A DNA stretch of 55,734 nucleotides, taken from the NCBI GenBank assembly GCA_026387315.1, contig JAPLLY010000033.1:1-55734 (forward strand), read 5' to 3'. Origin of the DNA: Candidatus Omnitrophota bacterium (GTDB taxonomy: Bacteria > Omnitrophota > Gorgyraeia > Gygaellales > Profunditerraquicolaceae). Shown one piece after another: positions 7,872 through 15,901 of this stretch. The notes below the pieces were generated by a model. That model was not told the origin of the DNA, searched no databases, and worked only from the letters and a program-made list of their open reading frames with translations. Position numbers and translations under genes: made by a program. Position 1 is the stretch's first letter. Each line of letters starts with the position of its first letter.

Positions 7872-7944
7872 TGGAGCTGAGGAGAATCGAACTCCTGGCC
7901 TCTTCGTTGCGAACGAAGCGCTCTCCCAGCTGAGCTACAGCCCC
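7872..7944 (-). tRNA. tRNA-Ala, anticodon CGC
   Basis: A 73-base cloverleaf read on the minus strand. The acceptor arms GGGGCTG/CAGCTCC contain the G3-U70 pair that marks alanine tRNAs. The D-arm is GCTCAGCTGGGAGAGC. The anticodon stem CTTCG/CGAAG encloses loop TTCGCAA, giving anticodon CGC (reads GCG). The T-arm is AGGAG-TTCGATT-CTCCT. The discriminator is A and CCA is not encoded. A 79-codon open frame across this locus is an artefact of the tRNA. Confidence 0.95.
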
Positions 7945-8037
7945 AATTACTTCTAAACATAATAATAAAAGCAATGCTTTTTTCATATTGTTTAATTATA
8001 CCACTTTTTTTAAAAAATAGTAGAGGCATTAAAACAA

Positions 8038-8081
8038 GGGGACGGTTCTATTTTTTTTTATAAAAAAATAGAACCGTCCCC
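8038..8081. repeat. GGGGACGGTTCT-family hairpin
   Basis: Near-perfect inverted repeat with a T/A-rich loop between the tRNA-Ala gene and the last prepilin gene. As RNA on the minus strand it would fold stably and could end the pilin transcript, but no separate U-tract follows. Confidence 0.9.
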
Positions 8082-8088
8082 TTGTTTT

Positions 8089-8724
8089 CTAATTCGTGGA
8101 AGAACTATTGCAGATAACTTTGGTCTTCATCTCAACCTGGGGATTTACGTAGCGGGGTCCCACAGGTTCTGTTGTATAACAACCAACCAAACCAATCTCC
8201 ACAAAATTACCTAGAGCATCTATATTAACAGAAAAACCATTCACCAGAGGCTCTGGCAGGGCGCCACTGCTAAAGTTACCCACAATATTATCACTTAAGA
8301 GTTCCCCAGGAACCATAGGGGGAACCGCACTACATAAACCACCGGTTCCGCAGTTTGAACCGCTGCAACCAACCCTGAGTTCATGGGTAATAGAATTAAG
8401 AGTATAATAGATCCAAACATCATCGCCTAAATTTGAAGGGGTAGACTTACAATCAAAGTTAACCTGAAAACCCGTCTTGGCTCCTGAGTCCGGATATAAT
8501 TTTATGGGTGGATTAAATTTAGTTCCGTTTGCCTGCTGTATATTTTTACTCATATGTTCCAAAATATGAGTAAGATCATTCTGCACCCTTGCCCTTCTAT
8601 CTGAATCAATCACCTGGCTGTTGCTAAACGTTTCAATATTATAAATACCTAGAATAATCAGAGACATTATAATTAACGATATCATTAATTCAATAAGCGT
8701 AAAACCACGAATTTTTTTAAACAT
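8089..8724 (-). CDS. Type IV prepilin-like minor pilin (PilW/GspJ-like)
   Basis: 211 aa. The class III signal peptide is clear: basic leader, then cleavage/methylation site G|FTLIELMISLIIMSLIILGIYNIE with the conserved Glu at +5 and a long hydrophobic alpha-helix. The C-terminal globular part holds cysteines that could form disulfides. It is processed by prepilin peptidase and assembled into a pilus or pseudopilus. Size and position as the last of a run of four prepilin genes point to a minor pilin of the PilW or GspJ kind; the exact role is not clear. Confidence 0.85.
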   Translation of the reverse strand: MFKKIRGFTLIELMISLIIMSLIILGIYNIETFSNSQVIDSDRRARVQNDLTHILEHMSKNIQQANGTKFNPPIKLYPDSGAKTGFQVNFDCKSTPSNLGDDVWIYYTLNSITHELRVGCSGSNCGTGGLCSAVPPMVPGELLSDNIVGNFSSGALPEPLVNGFSVNIDALGNFVEIGLVGCYTTEPVGPRYVNPQVEMKTKVICNSSSTN

Positions 8725-8743
8725 AAATTAAGCACCTTATAGC

Positions 8744-8778
8744 AGAGTAGCTGACGTTTAAACGTCAGCTACTCTGTA
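8744..8778. repeat. Perfect palindrome centred on GTTTAAAC
   Basis: Arms AGAGTAGCTGAC and GTCAGCTACTCT meet at a GTTTAAAC centre. A related design (AGTGCAG-GTTTAAAC-CTGCACT) occurs at 26366. It lies between two prepilin genes and may be a mobile palindrome or a transcript-processing hairpin. Confidence 0.75.
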
Positions 8779-8797
8779 TGAGTATAACGAACAAGAG

Positions 8798-9139
8798 TTA
8801 CGGAGTAGACTCATCCCAGCTAATCTTGGCTATTACCCGGCGCAAATTTGTTCCCCCAACATCACTCACAACATATCGCCCCGTATAGTCCACATTATTT
8901 ACTTTTACAGGAAGAACTTTCATTCCCAGGGGATTACCAGCCCATTTATCCTGGCGCACATACATCTGCAAAGGGTCAAGAAAAAATTTCCCCATTTGGC
9001 TGCTACTCATGCGATCGCGCGAATGAATTACATGGCGCTTACCGGCAACAAAAAGACTAACCATCCCCAACATCACCAGGCTTAATATTACTGTTGCCAC
9101 AATAATTTCAACTAGAGAAGAGCCCTTTTTCTTACGCAT
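8798..9139 (-). CDS. Type IV prepilin-like minor pilin (PilV/GspI-like)
   Basis: 113 aa. Prepilin leader MRKKKG|SSLVEIIVATVIL with Glu at +5 and a hydrophobic helix to about residue 30. A short C-terminal domain follows. The leader with Ser at +1 and the small size resemble PilV/GspI minor pilins, which form a tip complex with PilW/GspJ-type proteins. Four bases separate it from the upstream prepilin gene, so they are probably co-transcribed. Confidence 0.82.
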   Translation of the reverse strand: MRKKKGSSLVEIIVATVILSLVMLGMVSLFVAGKRHVIHSRDRMSSSQMGKFFLDPLQMYVRQDKWAGNPLGMKVLPVKVNNVDYTGRYVVSDVGGTNLRRVIAKISWDESTP

Positions 9140-9142
9140 ATT

Positions 9143-9577
9143 TTACAGGCAAGATGAAGGCGTGCCCGTACCACCAGAACAGGTTGGATCCGTATCTCCC
9201 GAAAAAGGAATTGTCCAAACTCTTGAGTCTGCGCCAACGCCACTACGAGTACCCGTAGAAAGCTCAGAAGTACTGTTTACACTGATTGACCAAAGAGGAA
9301 CAGCAGGAGCAACAAGTACAGGCAAGCTTAATTTCAAAAATTCGTTAATTCTTGCAACATCACTTTGTGGACCTGCCGGAGCCGGATAATAATATCCCTG
9401 CTCCATTCTGTAAATCTTCTCAGCCGCGCGAATAAGCGCAAGAGTAGCTTTAGCTTCCCGATTCAGGGACTTTTCTTTAATCATGCCATAATTAGGCAAA
9501 CCTAAAGCCACTAAGATACCGATAATCACCACTACCACTAGTATTTCTACTAAAGTGTAGCCTTTTCTCTTTAACAT
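9143..9577 (-). CDS. Type IV prepilin (PilA/PulG-like)
   Basis: 144 aa. Leader MLKRKG|YTLVEILVVVVIIGILVALGLPNY with Glu at +5 and the usual proline in the alpha-helix. The region after the helix (REAKATLALIRAAEKIYRMEQGYY) is typical of PulG/PilA-like pilins. The C-terminal segment is Ser/Thr/Gly-rich with a cysteine pair. It could be the major pilin or a pseudopilin; the adjacent gene at 9600 encodes a paralogue. Confidence 0.87.
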   Translation of the reverse strand: MLKRKGYTLVEILVVVVIIGILVALGLPNYGMIKEKSLNREAKATLALIRAAEKIYRMEQGYYYPAPAGPQSDVARINEFLKLSLPVLVAPAVPLWSISVNSTSELSTGTRSGVGADSRVWTIPFSGDTDPTCSGGTGTPSSCL

Positions 9578-9599
9578 AGTTTAAGCTGAACTCTATTTT

Positions 9600-9983
9600 T
9601 TAATATCCCGCAGTTCCACCCCAAGTACCGGCAATATCCAAGGATTTAGTATAAGCTACTGCGCTTACCGGGAGCTTTCCACCAGCAGTACACCTAGTGG
9701 CTGTGCATGTTCCGGTACCGACAACACAAGCATAACTAAAATAGTGCTGTGTGCCTGCGCAATCAACCGGAGCCCCTACGGATAAGCCCGCTACTGCTAC
9801 ATATACACCTCTCTCATTCATTTCAGCAATTTCAGCACCTCTTAAATTACCCAAAATCGTTCTGGCTTCAAAAGCACGGCCTTTTTCAATTGCCTTGGTA
9901 TACTGCGACACACCTACAGCTGCCATTATCCCGATAATGACGATAACAATAAGTAACTCCACAAGCGTAAAACCTTTTCTCAT
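9600..9983 (-). CDS. Type IV prepilin (PilA/PulG-like)
   Basis: 127 aa from the ATG at 9983, chosen because GGAGGAG lies the right distance upstream and because the prepilin leader MRKG|FTLVELLIVIVIIGIMAAVGVSQY begins there; a longer frame to 10040 would add an unlikely 19-residue extension. Glu at +5 is present, and the C-terminal half has cysteines likely to form disulfide loops. It is probably one of the main pilin subunits, being first in a run of four prepilin genes. A clear gap with a repeat separates it from pilC. Confidence 0.87.
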   Translation of the reverse strand: MRKGFTLVELLIVIVIIGIMAAVGVSQYTKAIEKGRAFEARTILGNLRGAEIAEMNERGVYVAVAGLSVGAPVDCAGTQHYFSYACVVGTGTCTATRCTAGGKLPVSAVAYTKSLDIAGTWGGTAGY

Positions 9984-10033
9984 CTTACTCCTCCTTGTTT
10001 TTAATGCGTCAATTAATGGGAAATAACGCAAGC

Positions 10034-10106
10034 GTGTCAAAGGCGAACGAGTGAGAGAAGAAATCCCCTTAAGATTGCTTCGTCGCTACGCTCCTCGCAA
10101 TGACAC
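10034..10106. repeat. GTGTCATTGCGAG-family palindrome, left half degenerate
   Basis: The right half matches the family consensus (AGATTGCTTCGTCGCTACGCTCCTCGCAATGACAC in pieces). The left half has diverged (GTGTCAAAGGCGAACGAG). It is upstream of the first prepilin gene. Confidence 0.75.
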
Positions 10107-10204
10107 ATTTATTTCCTCCCCCTTCACTGACACTTTACCCCTTAATTAGATCATACCTTCTCTGTGTTTAAATTATAACACTTAAATTCAACAATTGTCA
10201 ATAT

Positions 10205-11443
10205 TTATCCTCCAATTTTTGAAAGCTCAAATATTGGCAAAAACATCCCAACAACCATAACCCCAATAATCCCCCCGATAAAAACCAGAACAAAAGGCTC
10301 GAACATGGAAACAAAACGCGTAAGAAATGTATCGCAGTATTCTTGATAAAAAGAATGAATCCTTTTAAACATCTGGGGAAGCTCTCCGATCTCTTCTCCA
10401 ATGCTGACCATTTGAATAACCATGGGTTCAAAAAAACCGCTGCGTTCAAACGAAGCCCGCATGGGTTTACCCTCGCGCACATCTTCCTTAATTTTACGGA
10501 TTATATCAGCCAGAATCAGATTATTCGCGCTGCGCTCTGATATTTCCAGAGAATAAAGAATAGGAACACCCGATTCTAAAAGCGTAGCCATTCCAGAAGA
10601 AAATCTTTCAATATTAAGAGCCAGGAAAAATTCCCCAAAAACCGGCAGTTTAAATTTAAATTTTTCAAAACTCCTCCTGCCAGATTTAGTCTGGATAAAT
10701 TTTTGAAAAGCAAAAATAACTATCCCAATTAACAAAAATAGCATAATCAAATATTTTCTAAGAAAATCGCTTATCCCTACCAAAACTTGAGTAAGAAAAG
10801 GCAGGACAATATCAAAACTTTTAAATATTTCGGCAAAGGTTGGCACTATTTTTAATGACAAAAATAAAAGCGCTCCTATTCCCGCGGTGGTTAAGATCAA
10901 CGGATAGATTAACGCTGAAATAATTTTCTTTTTAAACTCCGCGTCTTTTTCCAAATATCCAGCCAGGCGGCTCAATACCACCGCGAGATTCCCGCTAGCC
11001 TCCCCGCTCTCTACAAGATTAATCCAGAGATCAGAAAAAATACCTGGATGCACAGCCAATGCTTCATGAAAACTTAAACCCGATTCCATGTTCTTTTTTA
11101 AATCCATGCTCGTATCATAAAGTTTACTGCTAGCTACCTGTTTAGAAATAATCTCCAGGCTCATCAGTATCGTAACTCCCGCCCCAATCAAAGTCGATAG
11201 CTGCCGGCAAAAAAGCGTAAGATCTTCCCTGGTAACCCTCCTATGTTTAGGCTTAATCCTAACTTTTATAGAATTATCAATAGCAGGGCCGCTAAATAGC
11301 TCCGAACCTCCGGGAATGACATTAACTACGATTAACCCTTTGTCCTGAATTTTGGCTACCACATCTTCTTGAGTTAGGGCTTCCTCTACCCCGGTTTTCT
11401 TAACTCCCGCGCTATTCCTGGCAATATAATAAAACTTACCCAT
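10205..11443 (-). CDS. pilC: Type IV pilus/type II secretion inner-membrane platform protein (PilC/GspF)
   Basis: 412 aa. Two repeated T2SSF domains (about 75-200 and 275-400), each ending in membrane segments, with a short N-terminal cytoplasmic part. Typical stretches include TREDLTLFCRQLSTLIGAGV and GMATLLESGVPILYSLE. The protein is the membrane platform that couples the PilB motor to pilin extraction. Its start codon overlaps the pilB stop, so the two are translated together. Confidence 0.93.
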   Translation of the reverse strand: MGKFYYIARNSAGVKKTGVEEALTQEDVVAKIQDKGLIVVNVIPGGSELFSGPAIDNSIKVRIKPKHRRVTREDLTLFCRQLSTLIGAGVTILMSLEIISKQVASSKLYDTSMDLKKNMESGLSFHEALAVHPGIFSDLWINLVESGEASGNLAVVLSRLAGYLEKDAEFKKKIISALIYPLILTTAGIGALLFLSLKIVPTFAEIFKSFDIVLPFLTQVLVGISDFLRKYLIMLFLLIGIVIFAFQKFIQTKSGRRSFEKFKFKLPVFGEFFLALNIERFSSGMATLLESGVPILYSLEISERSANNLILADIIRKIKEDVREGKPMRASFERSGFFEPMVIQMVSIGEEIGELPQMFKRIHSFYQEYCDTFLTRFVSMFEPFVLVFIGGIIGVMVVGMFLPIFELSKIGG

Positions 11444-13158
11444 TATTCTACTCCCAAAGTAGTAGAAAGAATTTCTTCCAGGGAAGTTATGCCGCTTTCT
11501 ACTTTCTTAATTCCTGATTCATAAAGCGTTTGCATACCCGCGGCTCTGGCTACCTCGCGTATTTTCTGGAAAGACGCTCTTTGATTAATTAAATCCTGTA
11601 TTTCCAATGTGATGGGCAAAACTTCAACAATACAGATCCGGCCTTTGTATCCGGCATTATTACATTTTGCGCATCCTTTGGGCCCATAAATTAGCTCAGC
11701 CTTAATCGAAGCGCATTTAAGCTGAACGCTAGTAGGCTCATAAGCCACCTTGCAACTCGGGCATAACTTACGAACAAGCCGTTGAGCGATAATCACCAGC
11801 AGCGAAGGCGCGACCATATATGGCTCAATTCCAATATCCATAAGCCGGCTTACCGCCGATGGAGCATCATTGGTATGCAGGGTGCTTAAAACTAAGTGCC
11901 CGGTAAGCGCTGAACGGACACAGATCTGCGCGGTTTCCAAATCCCTGACTTCTCCTACCAGCATAATATCCGGATCCTGACGTAAAAAACTACGCAAAGC
12001 CGCGGCAAAGGTAAGCCCAATTTCCGGCTTAACCTGTACCTGATTAATCCCATCCATCTTATATTCCACGGGATCTTCGACTGTAACAATATTCTTAGTC
12101 GGGCTTTTTATTTCATTTAAAATAGCATAAAGCGAAGTAGATTTTCCACTTCCCGTGGGGCCGGTAATTAAAACTAATCCGTAAGGCGAAAATATCGCCT
12201 TGCGCACATGCTCAAGCTGATTCGCGTCAAACCCCATATAGTTTAAATCCAACGTAATGCCGCCGCGATCTAAGATTCTTAAAACCGCTTTTTCCCCATA
12301 AAGAGTCGGAATAATGGAAACGCGAATATCTATCGGGCGCTCATCAATACGCACTAAAATCGCGCCATCCTGAGGCAGCCTCTTTTCCGCGATATCAAGC
12401 TTGGCCAAAATTTTTACGCGGGAAACCAACGGTAAATGCAGGTGCCTGGCTGGCGGAGGTATCTCATAGAGCTTACCATCAATTCTATAGCGTAATGAAA
12501 TTCTATCTTTAAAAGGTTCAATATGTATGTCTGAAGCCCGCTCGCCAATTGCCTGCCGAATTATTAAATCTACTAATTTTACAACCGGGGCTTCTTCCGC
12601 CCTGGCAATCAACTTATCCAGGCTAAGCTCCTGCCCCAGATCCTCACTTTTCTGGACAAATGAAGAATCCATATCATAACTAGAATCAACAGCGTCCTTA
12701 AGCATCGAGGATTTACCATAGAATTCTTCAATTGCTTTTAAAATATCAGAACGCGTGGCAATCACCGGATTAATTTCACTACCCGTTAACTTTCTAAGGC
12801 TGTCGATAAAAAGAATATCCAAGGGGTCAGATAAGGCAACCGTTAAAGACCTAAACATACGCGAAAGAGGCAAAACAGCGTTTTTCACGGCAAAGTCATG
12901 GGGGATAAGGTTCTCTAAGCCCTGATCCATTGCCGGCTTGAGCATTCCGGTTCCCAGTGAAAAATAAGGCATATTTAACTGCTTGCCTAAGGCCGCCAGT
13001 ATCTGCTCTTCTTTAACTACTCCCAACTTGACCAGTACCTCGCCTAAACGCCCGCCTTCCTGCCTTTGCGTGGTGACAGCTTTCTCCAGCTGGCTAGCAG
13101 TAATAATGCCTTCCCTTAATAAAAATTCGCCTAATCTTAAATAATTATCTTTTACCAT
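11443..13158 (-). CDS. pilB: Type IV pilus assembly/type II secretion ATPase (PilB/GspE)
   Basis: 571 aa. The N-terminal GSPII_E_N domain (about 1-150) is followed by the RecA-like motor. Walker A GPTGSGKS is at 333-340, the Asp box precedes it, the Walker B region DPDIMLVGEVRD is at 395-406, and the His box LSTLHTND at about 424-431. A CPSC...CAKC zinc site lies near 466-500. It hydrolyses ATP in the cytoplasm to power pilus or pseudopilus extension. It overlaps pilQ by 14 bases upstream and pilC downstream. No pilT-type retraction ATPase is visible in the window. Confidence 0.94.
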   Translation of the reverse strand: MVKDNYLRLGEFLLREGIITASQLEKAVTTQRQEGGRLGEVLVKLGVVKEEQILAALGKQLNMPYFSLGTGMLKPAMDQGLENLIPHDFAVKNAVLPLSRMFRSLTVALSDPLDILFIDSLRKLTGSEINPVIATRSDILKAIEEFYGKSSMLKDAVDSSYDMDSSFVQKSEDLGQELSLDKLIARAEEAPVVKLVDLIIRQAIGERASDIHIEPFKDRISLRYRIDGKLYEIPPPARHLHLPLVSRVKILAKLDIAEKRLPQDGAILVRIDERPIDIRVSIIPTLYGEKAVLRILDRGGITLDLNYMGFDANQLEHVRKAIFSPYGLVLITGPTGSGKSTSLYAILNEIKSPTKNIVTVEDPVEYKMDGINQVQVKPEIGLTFAAALRSFLRQDPDIMLVGEVRDLETAQICVRSALTGHLVLSTLHTNDAPSAVSRLMDIGIEPYMVAPSLLVIIAQRLVRKLCPSCKVAYEPTSVQLKCASIKAELIYGPKGCAKCNNAGYKGRICIVEVLPITLEIQDLINQRASFQKIREVARAAGMQTLYESGIKKVESGITSLEEILSTTLGVE

Positions 13159-14677
13159 TAATGCCCTTATCGAACTTATTCATATTAGAATTAATAATAT
13201 AATCGCGGTTTAAGCCTACTGCCACACCTTGTTCCCTGATCGGCAGCTGGATATTCTGAACTTGAGCTAATTTGACATCAGCCTTACCCCTGACAATACG
13301 CGGAGTAATAAAAATTATTAATTCACGCTCCAGGCCAACGCTTTGATCTTTGTGCCTAAAAAACGCGCCCAGAAGAGGAATGTCCCCTAATATTGGTAAT
13401 TTTTTCCCAATAACTTGTTTATCTTGATGAATAAGCCCGCCTAAAATTACGGTTTCTCCATCTTTAACCTTAACAATAGATTTTGTGCTTCTTACTTCCA
13501 CATCTGATTGGGGATTAGTCGCTGAACTTAAAGAACTTAAATTAGAGACACTTGATTTTGGGTTGATCACCATCGTAATCTCGTTGGTATCCATATTTAT
13601 CTGTGGAGTTACCTTAAGAAAAATCCCCGTTCCTTCTTTGGTTAGCGCTAAATCGGTTGATCTTTTATACTCACTAGTGGTAACGTTAACGCCAGTAGTA
13701 GTAGTGGTGGTATCTTCCCTACCCACTATTTCATCCTTGGTAATCGATATCTCCGCGGTCTCATTACTTAAAGTAAGCAACTTGGGACGGGCTAAAAATT
13801 TAGTATCAGTTTGCGTCCTCATAAAATCCAACTGCATATCATAATTGTTAGGGGAATTAATAGATAACAAACCTTTGCCCGCGTCTATAACCTTGCTCCA
13901 ATCACCATAAGGAAAACCCAGGGAGGCGGTAGCACCGGTAAGTACCGCTGTAAAAGGCGTGTCGCCGAACTTAAATCCCATTTTATCTACCACATTCTTG
14001 CTCACATCCAACATTTCCACCTCAAGTATTACCTGCGGCACTGCCACATCTAATGCCGCGATTACTTGACTGATCACTTTCATTTTCATGGGAGTATCCG
14101 TAACAATAATACTATTAGTCCGGAAATCTTCCATTATCGAACCAACGCCAATAGTAAGTAATTTCTTAACCGCGCTGGTAATCCCACCCTCGCTCTCCTC
14201 TTTGTATTTACTCCGAGAACTGGCAGCAGCGTTTTCGCTATTAACAGTAAAACTTTTAGCTGATTCCTCTTTCAAAGATGAAATAGAAACAGTGGCGTTT
14301 TTCAGATAAAAAACCTTAGTCACTGTCTCGGTCTCCATCTTTCCCCACTCTTTAACCACAAAAATATTCGCCTCACTGTCTAATTCGTAAGAGAGGTTAT
14401 TGGCGCTAAAAATTTTATCCATCGCTTTATCCAAAGGGACTTTATCCAGATAAAGAGTAATCTTTCTATCCTGCACCGCTTCGGAGGCGATAAAATTCAT
14501 TGCCGCCTGCATAGAAAATACCTTTAAAATATCTTTAAGGCTGGCATCTTTAAAATCCATGGAAATACTGACCTCTGTCCCTGCAGGTGGAGGCTGTTGG
14601 CCGGCATTTAACCGAGTAATAAAAAAAATCAGCATTAAAAAAAATAACCCTAAAAATACTCCAGATGTTTTTTTCAT
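13145..14677 (-). CDS. pilQ: Outer-membrane secretin (PilQ/GspD-like)
   Basis: 510 aa from the ATG at 14677, supported by a GAGGAGG Shine-Dalgarno and by a signal peptide starting MKKTSGVFLGLFFLML; the longer frame begins in repeat-like DNA. An N-terminal STN/secretin short domain (SISMDFKDASLKDILKVFS) and N0/N1-type domains are followed by the secretin core (about 270-480) with VPQVILEVEMLDVSKN and VKDGETVILGGLI. It forms the outer-membrane ring through which the pilus or secreted protein passes. It is shorter than proteobacterial PilQ, with no AMIN domains seen. Secretin identity is firm; pilus versus secretion use is inferred from the pilM-N-O neighbours. Confidence 0.9.
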   Translation of the reverse strand: MKKTSGVFLGLFFLMLIFFITRLNAGQQPPPAGTEVSISMDFKDASLKDILKVFSMQAAMNFIASEAVQDRKITLYLDKVPLDKAMDKIFSANNLSYELDSEANIFVVKEWGKMETETVTKVFYLKNATVSISSLKEESAKSFTVNSENAAASSRSKYKEESEGGITSAVKKLLTIGVGSIMEDFRTNSIIVTDTPMKMKVISQVIAALDVAVPQVILEVEMLDVSKNVVDKMGFKFGDTPFTAVLTGATASLGFPYGDWSKVIDAGKGLLSINSPNNYDMQLDFMRTQTDTKFLARPKLLTLSNETAEISITKDEIVGREDTTTTTTGVNVTTSEYKRSTDLALTKEGTGIFLKVTPQINMDTNEITMVINPKSSVSNLSSLSSATNPQSDVEVRSTKSIVKVKDGETVILGGLIHQDKQVIGKKLPILGDIPLLGAFFRHKDQSVGLERELIIFITPRIVRGKADVKLAQVQNIQLPIREQGVAVGLNRDYIINSNMNKFDKGINGKR

Positions 14678-14695
14678 TTGATTCCTCCTCATTTT

Positions 14696-14730
14696 TCCCC
14701 TGCCTCCGGCGCTTGGGGAAAAATGACCCC
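14696..14730. repeat. Short inverted repeat before the secretin gene
   Basis: CATTTTTCCCC and GGGGAAAAATG arms around a GC-rich loop, just upstream of the secretin Shine-Dalgarno. This may be a small palindromic repeat or a translation-control hairpin. Confidence 0.5.
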
Positions 14731-14766
14731 GAGCTCCCGCGAGAGGGAACATTACTTTACTTCCGC

Positions 14767-15177
14767 CTAAACTGAATCTTGTCCAGGAGCGTTTAAATTC
14801 AATATCGCCCCATTAAAACTTAAACCAATTCCTTTTTTCTCTATACTCAAGATTTCAGCACCCTCAATCAAATCACCAATCTTATAAACCTTATTATTAA
14901 TAATTACCTGGGGAGTCGGAACCCCCCAAATTATTCCCTGCACTTGTAGTTTACCAAGATCCAATTCCGGCTTGGCCAAATCCATATTCTCCTGCGAGAC
15001 TTGCCTTGATTCTTCTTTTATTAAATATGTCCTAAAAGGATCGCGTAATCTACCGGATTCATATTTAACTATCGGACGCGCCATTATCGGGTCGGCCGCG
15101 GCTTCTTCCGCCGAAGCAATAAACTTTTGATCGATTGCGGCGATTAGAAAAAAAACAAATAATATATATATGGACAT
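14767..15177 (-). CDS. PilP-like pilus assembly protein
   Basis: 136 aa from the ATG at 15177, which starts a hydrophobic export signal (MSIYILFVFFLIAAI). The open frame continues upstream to 15369, but that part is translated repeat DNA (15236-15319). The mature part is short, with a conserved-looking C-terminal beta region (LGKLQVQGIIWGVPTPQVIINNKVYKIGDLIEG in pieces), as in PilP/GspC-type proteins that link inner-membrane PilN-PilO to the secretin. Position between pilO and pilQ supports this. Start choice is uncertain because no good Shine-Dalgarno is visible for either option. Confidence 0.65.
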   Translation of the reverse strand: MSIYILFVFFLIAAIDQKFIASAEEAAADPIMARPIVKYESGRLRDPFRTYLIKEESRQVSQENMDLAKPELDLGKLQVQGIIWGVPTPQVIINNKVYKIGDLIEGAEILSIEKKGIGLSFNGAILNLNAPGQDSV

Positions 15178-15353
15178 TCCCCAAAATTTAGCCAAGATTC
15201 TTTGTAACGTATTGATTTTAAGGCAGTTATCCCAAAGTGTCATTGCGAGCGAGCGGTAGCGAGCGAAGCAATCTAAAAATGGATTGCTTCGTCGGGCTTC
15301 GCCCTCCTCGCAATGACACTGGGAAAATTTTGGGGAAACTCCACATATATATT
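15161..15353. repeat. GTGTCATTGCGAG palindrome nested in a longer interrupted inverted repeat
   Basis: The core at 15236-15319 has family ends GTGTCATTGCGAG/CTCGCAATGACAC. About 30 bases on each outer side also match in inverse: ATATATATGGACATTCCCC (15163-) against GGGGAAACTCCACATATAT (15333-). The whole forms a stem with an unpaired left-side stretch (15190-15235) between pilO and the PilP-like gene. Confidence 0.75.
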
Positions 15354-15372
15354 TATCTGCTCGGCTCATCTT

Positions 15373-15900
15373 TTATAAGTAAGAAATGGTGTTAATTTTT
15401 AAATTAACCCCCAAATCAGCCTGGGCTCCTTTTGCGCCTGGATTAGATACTATTGAATTAATACTAATCTCACTAACCAGATAAATATCCTTGTGATTTT
15501 CAATTTTGCTGATAAAATCACCCAAAGCGTGGTAACTAGGCGCGGTCAGCGTTATTAAAAATGAGGAATTAAAGTAGTTTTCAAGCTCATCCTCAGCGTA
15601 AGGTTTTACGGAAACAATCTTAACGGAAGTGTCTTTAGCAATATCGGATATTACGCCCATAATCCCGGCTAAATCTTTTTTAACAAACACTTTCGTGTAT
15701 ATTTCTGCCTTTTTCTCAAGGGCTGCGATTTCCTCAATTACCTTATTCTTCTCTAGCTCATTATTTTGCTGCTGGATCAAAGAGCTTACCTGGTCATTAG
15801 CGGATTTATGAAGCCGGAGAGCAATAACTAAGGCTAAAATAATTACGCCAAAATTTATAATTTTATTTATATTTCTTTCAATTAGCTCAATATTTATCAT
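15373..15900 (-). CDS. pilO: Type IV pilus inner-membrane protein PilO-like
   Basis: 175 aa. One N-terminal membrane helix (about 14-30), a coiled-coil (about 35-75) and a ferredoxin-like periplasmic domain follow, the standard PilO/GspM plan. The stretch SYHALGDFISKIENHKDIYLVSEI is typical. With PilN it forms the inner-membrane alignment complex. It starts two bases after the pilM-N fusion ends. Confidence 0.85.
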   Translation of the reverse strand: MINIELIERNINKIINFGVIILALVIALRLHKSANDQVSSLIQQQNNELEKNKVIEEIAALEKKAEIYTKVFVKKDLAGIMGVISDIAKDTSVKIVSVKPYAEDELENYFNSSFLITLTAPSYHALGDFISKIENHKDIYLVSEISINSIVSNPGAKGAQADLGVNLKINTISYL

Positions 15901-15901
15901 G

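Noticed and set aside
7790-8029. 79-codon minus-strand reading frame
   Set aside because: It lies over tRNA-Ala and two GGGGACGG arms; the CSSAGRAL-type translation is a known tRNA shadow.
10198-10482. 94-codon minus-strand frame with hydrophobic residues
   Set aside because: Shadow of the 3' end of pilC in another frame.
14677-14752. Longer N-terminus for the secretin
   Set aside because: The extra residues come from a GC-rich inverted repeat, while the ATG at 14677 has a GAGGAGG site and a signal peptide.
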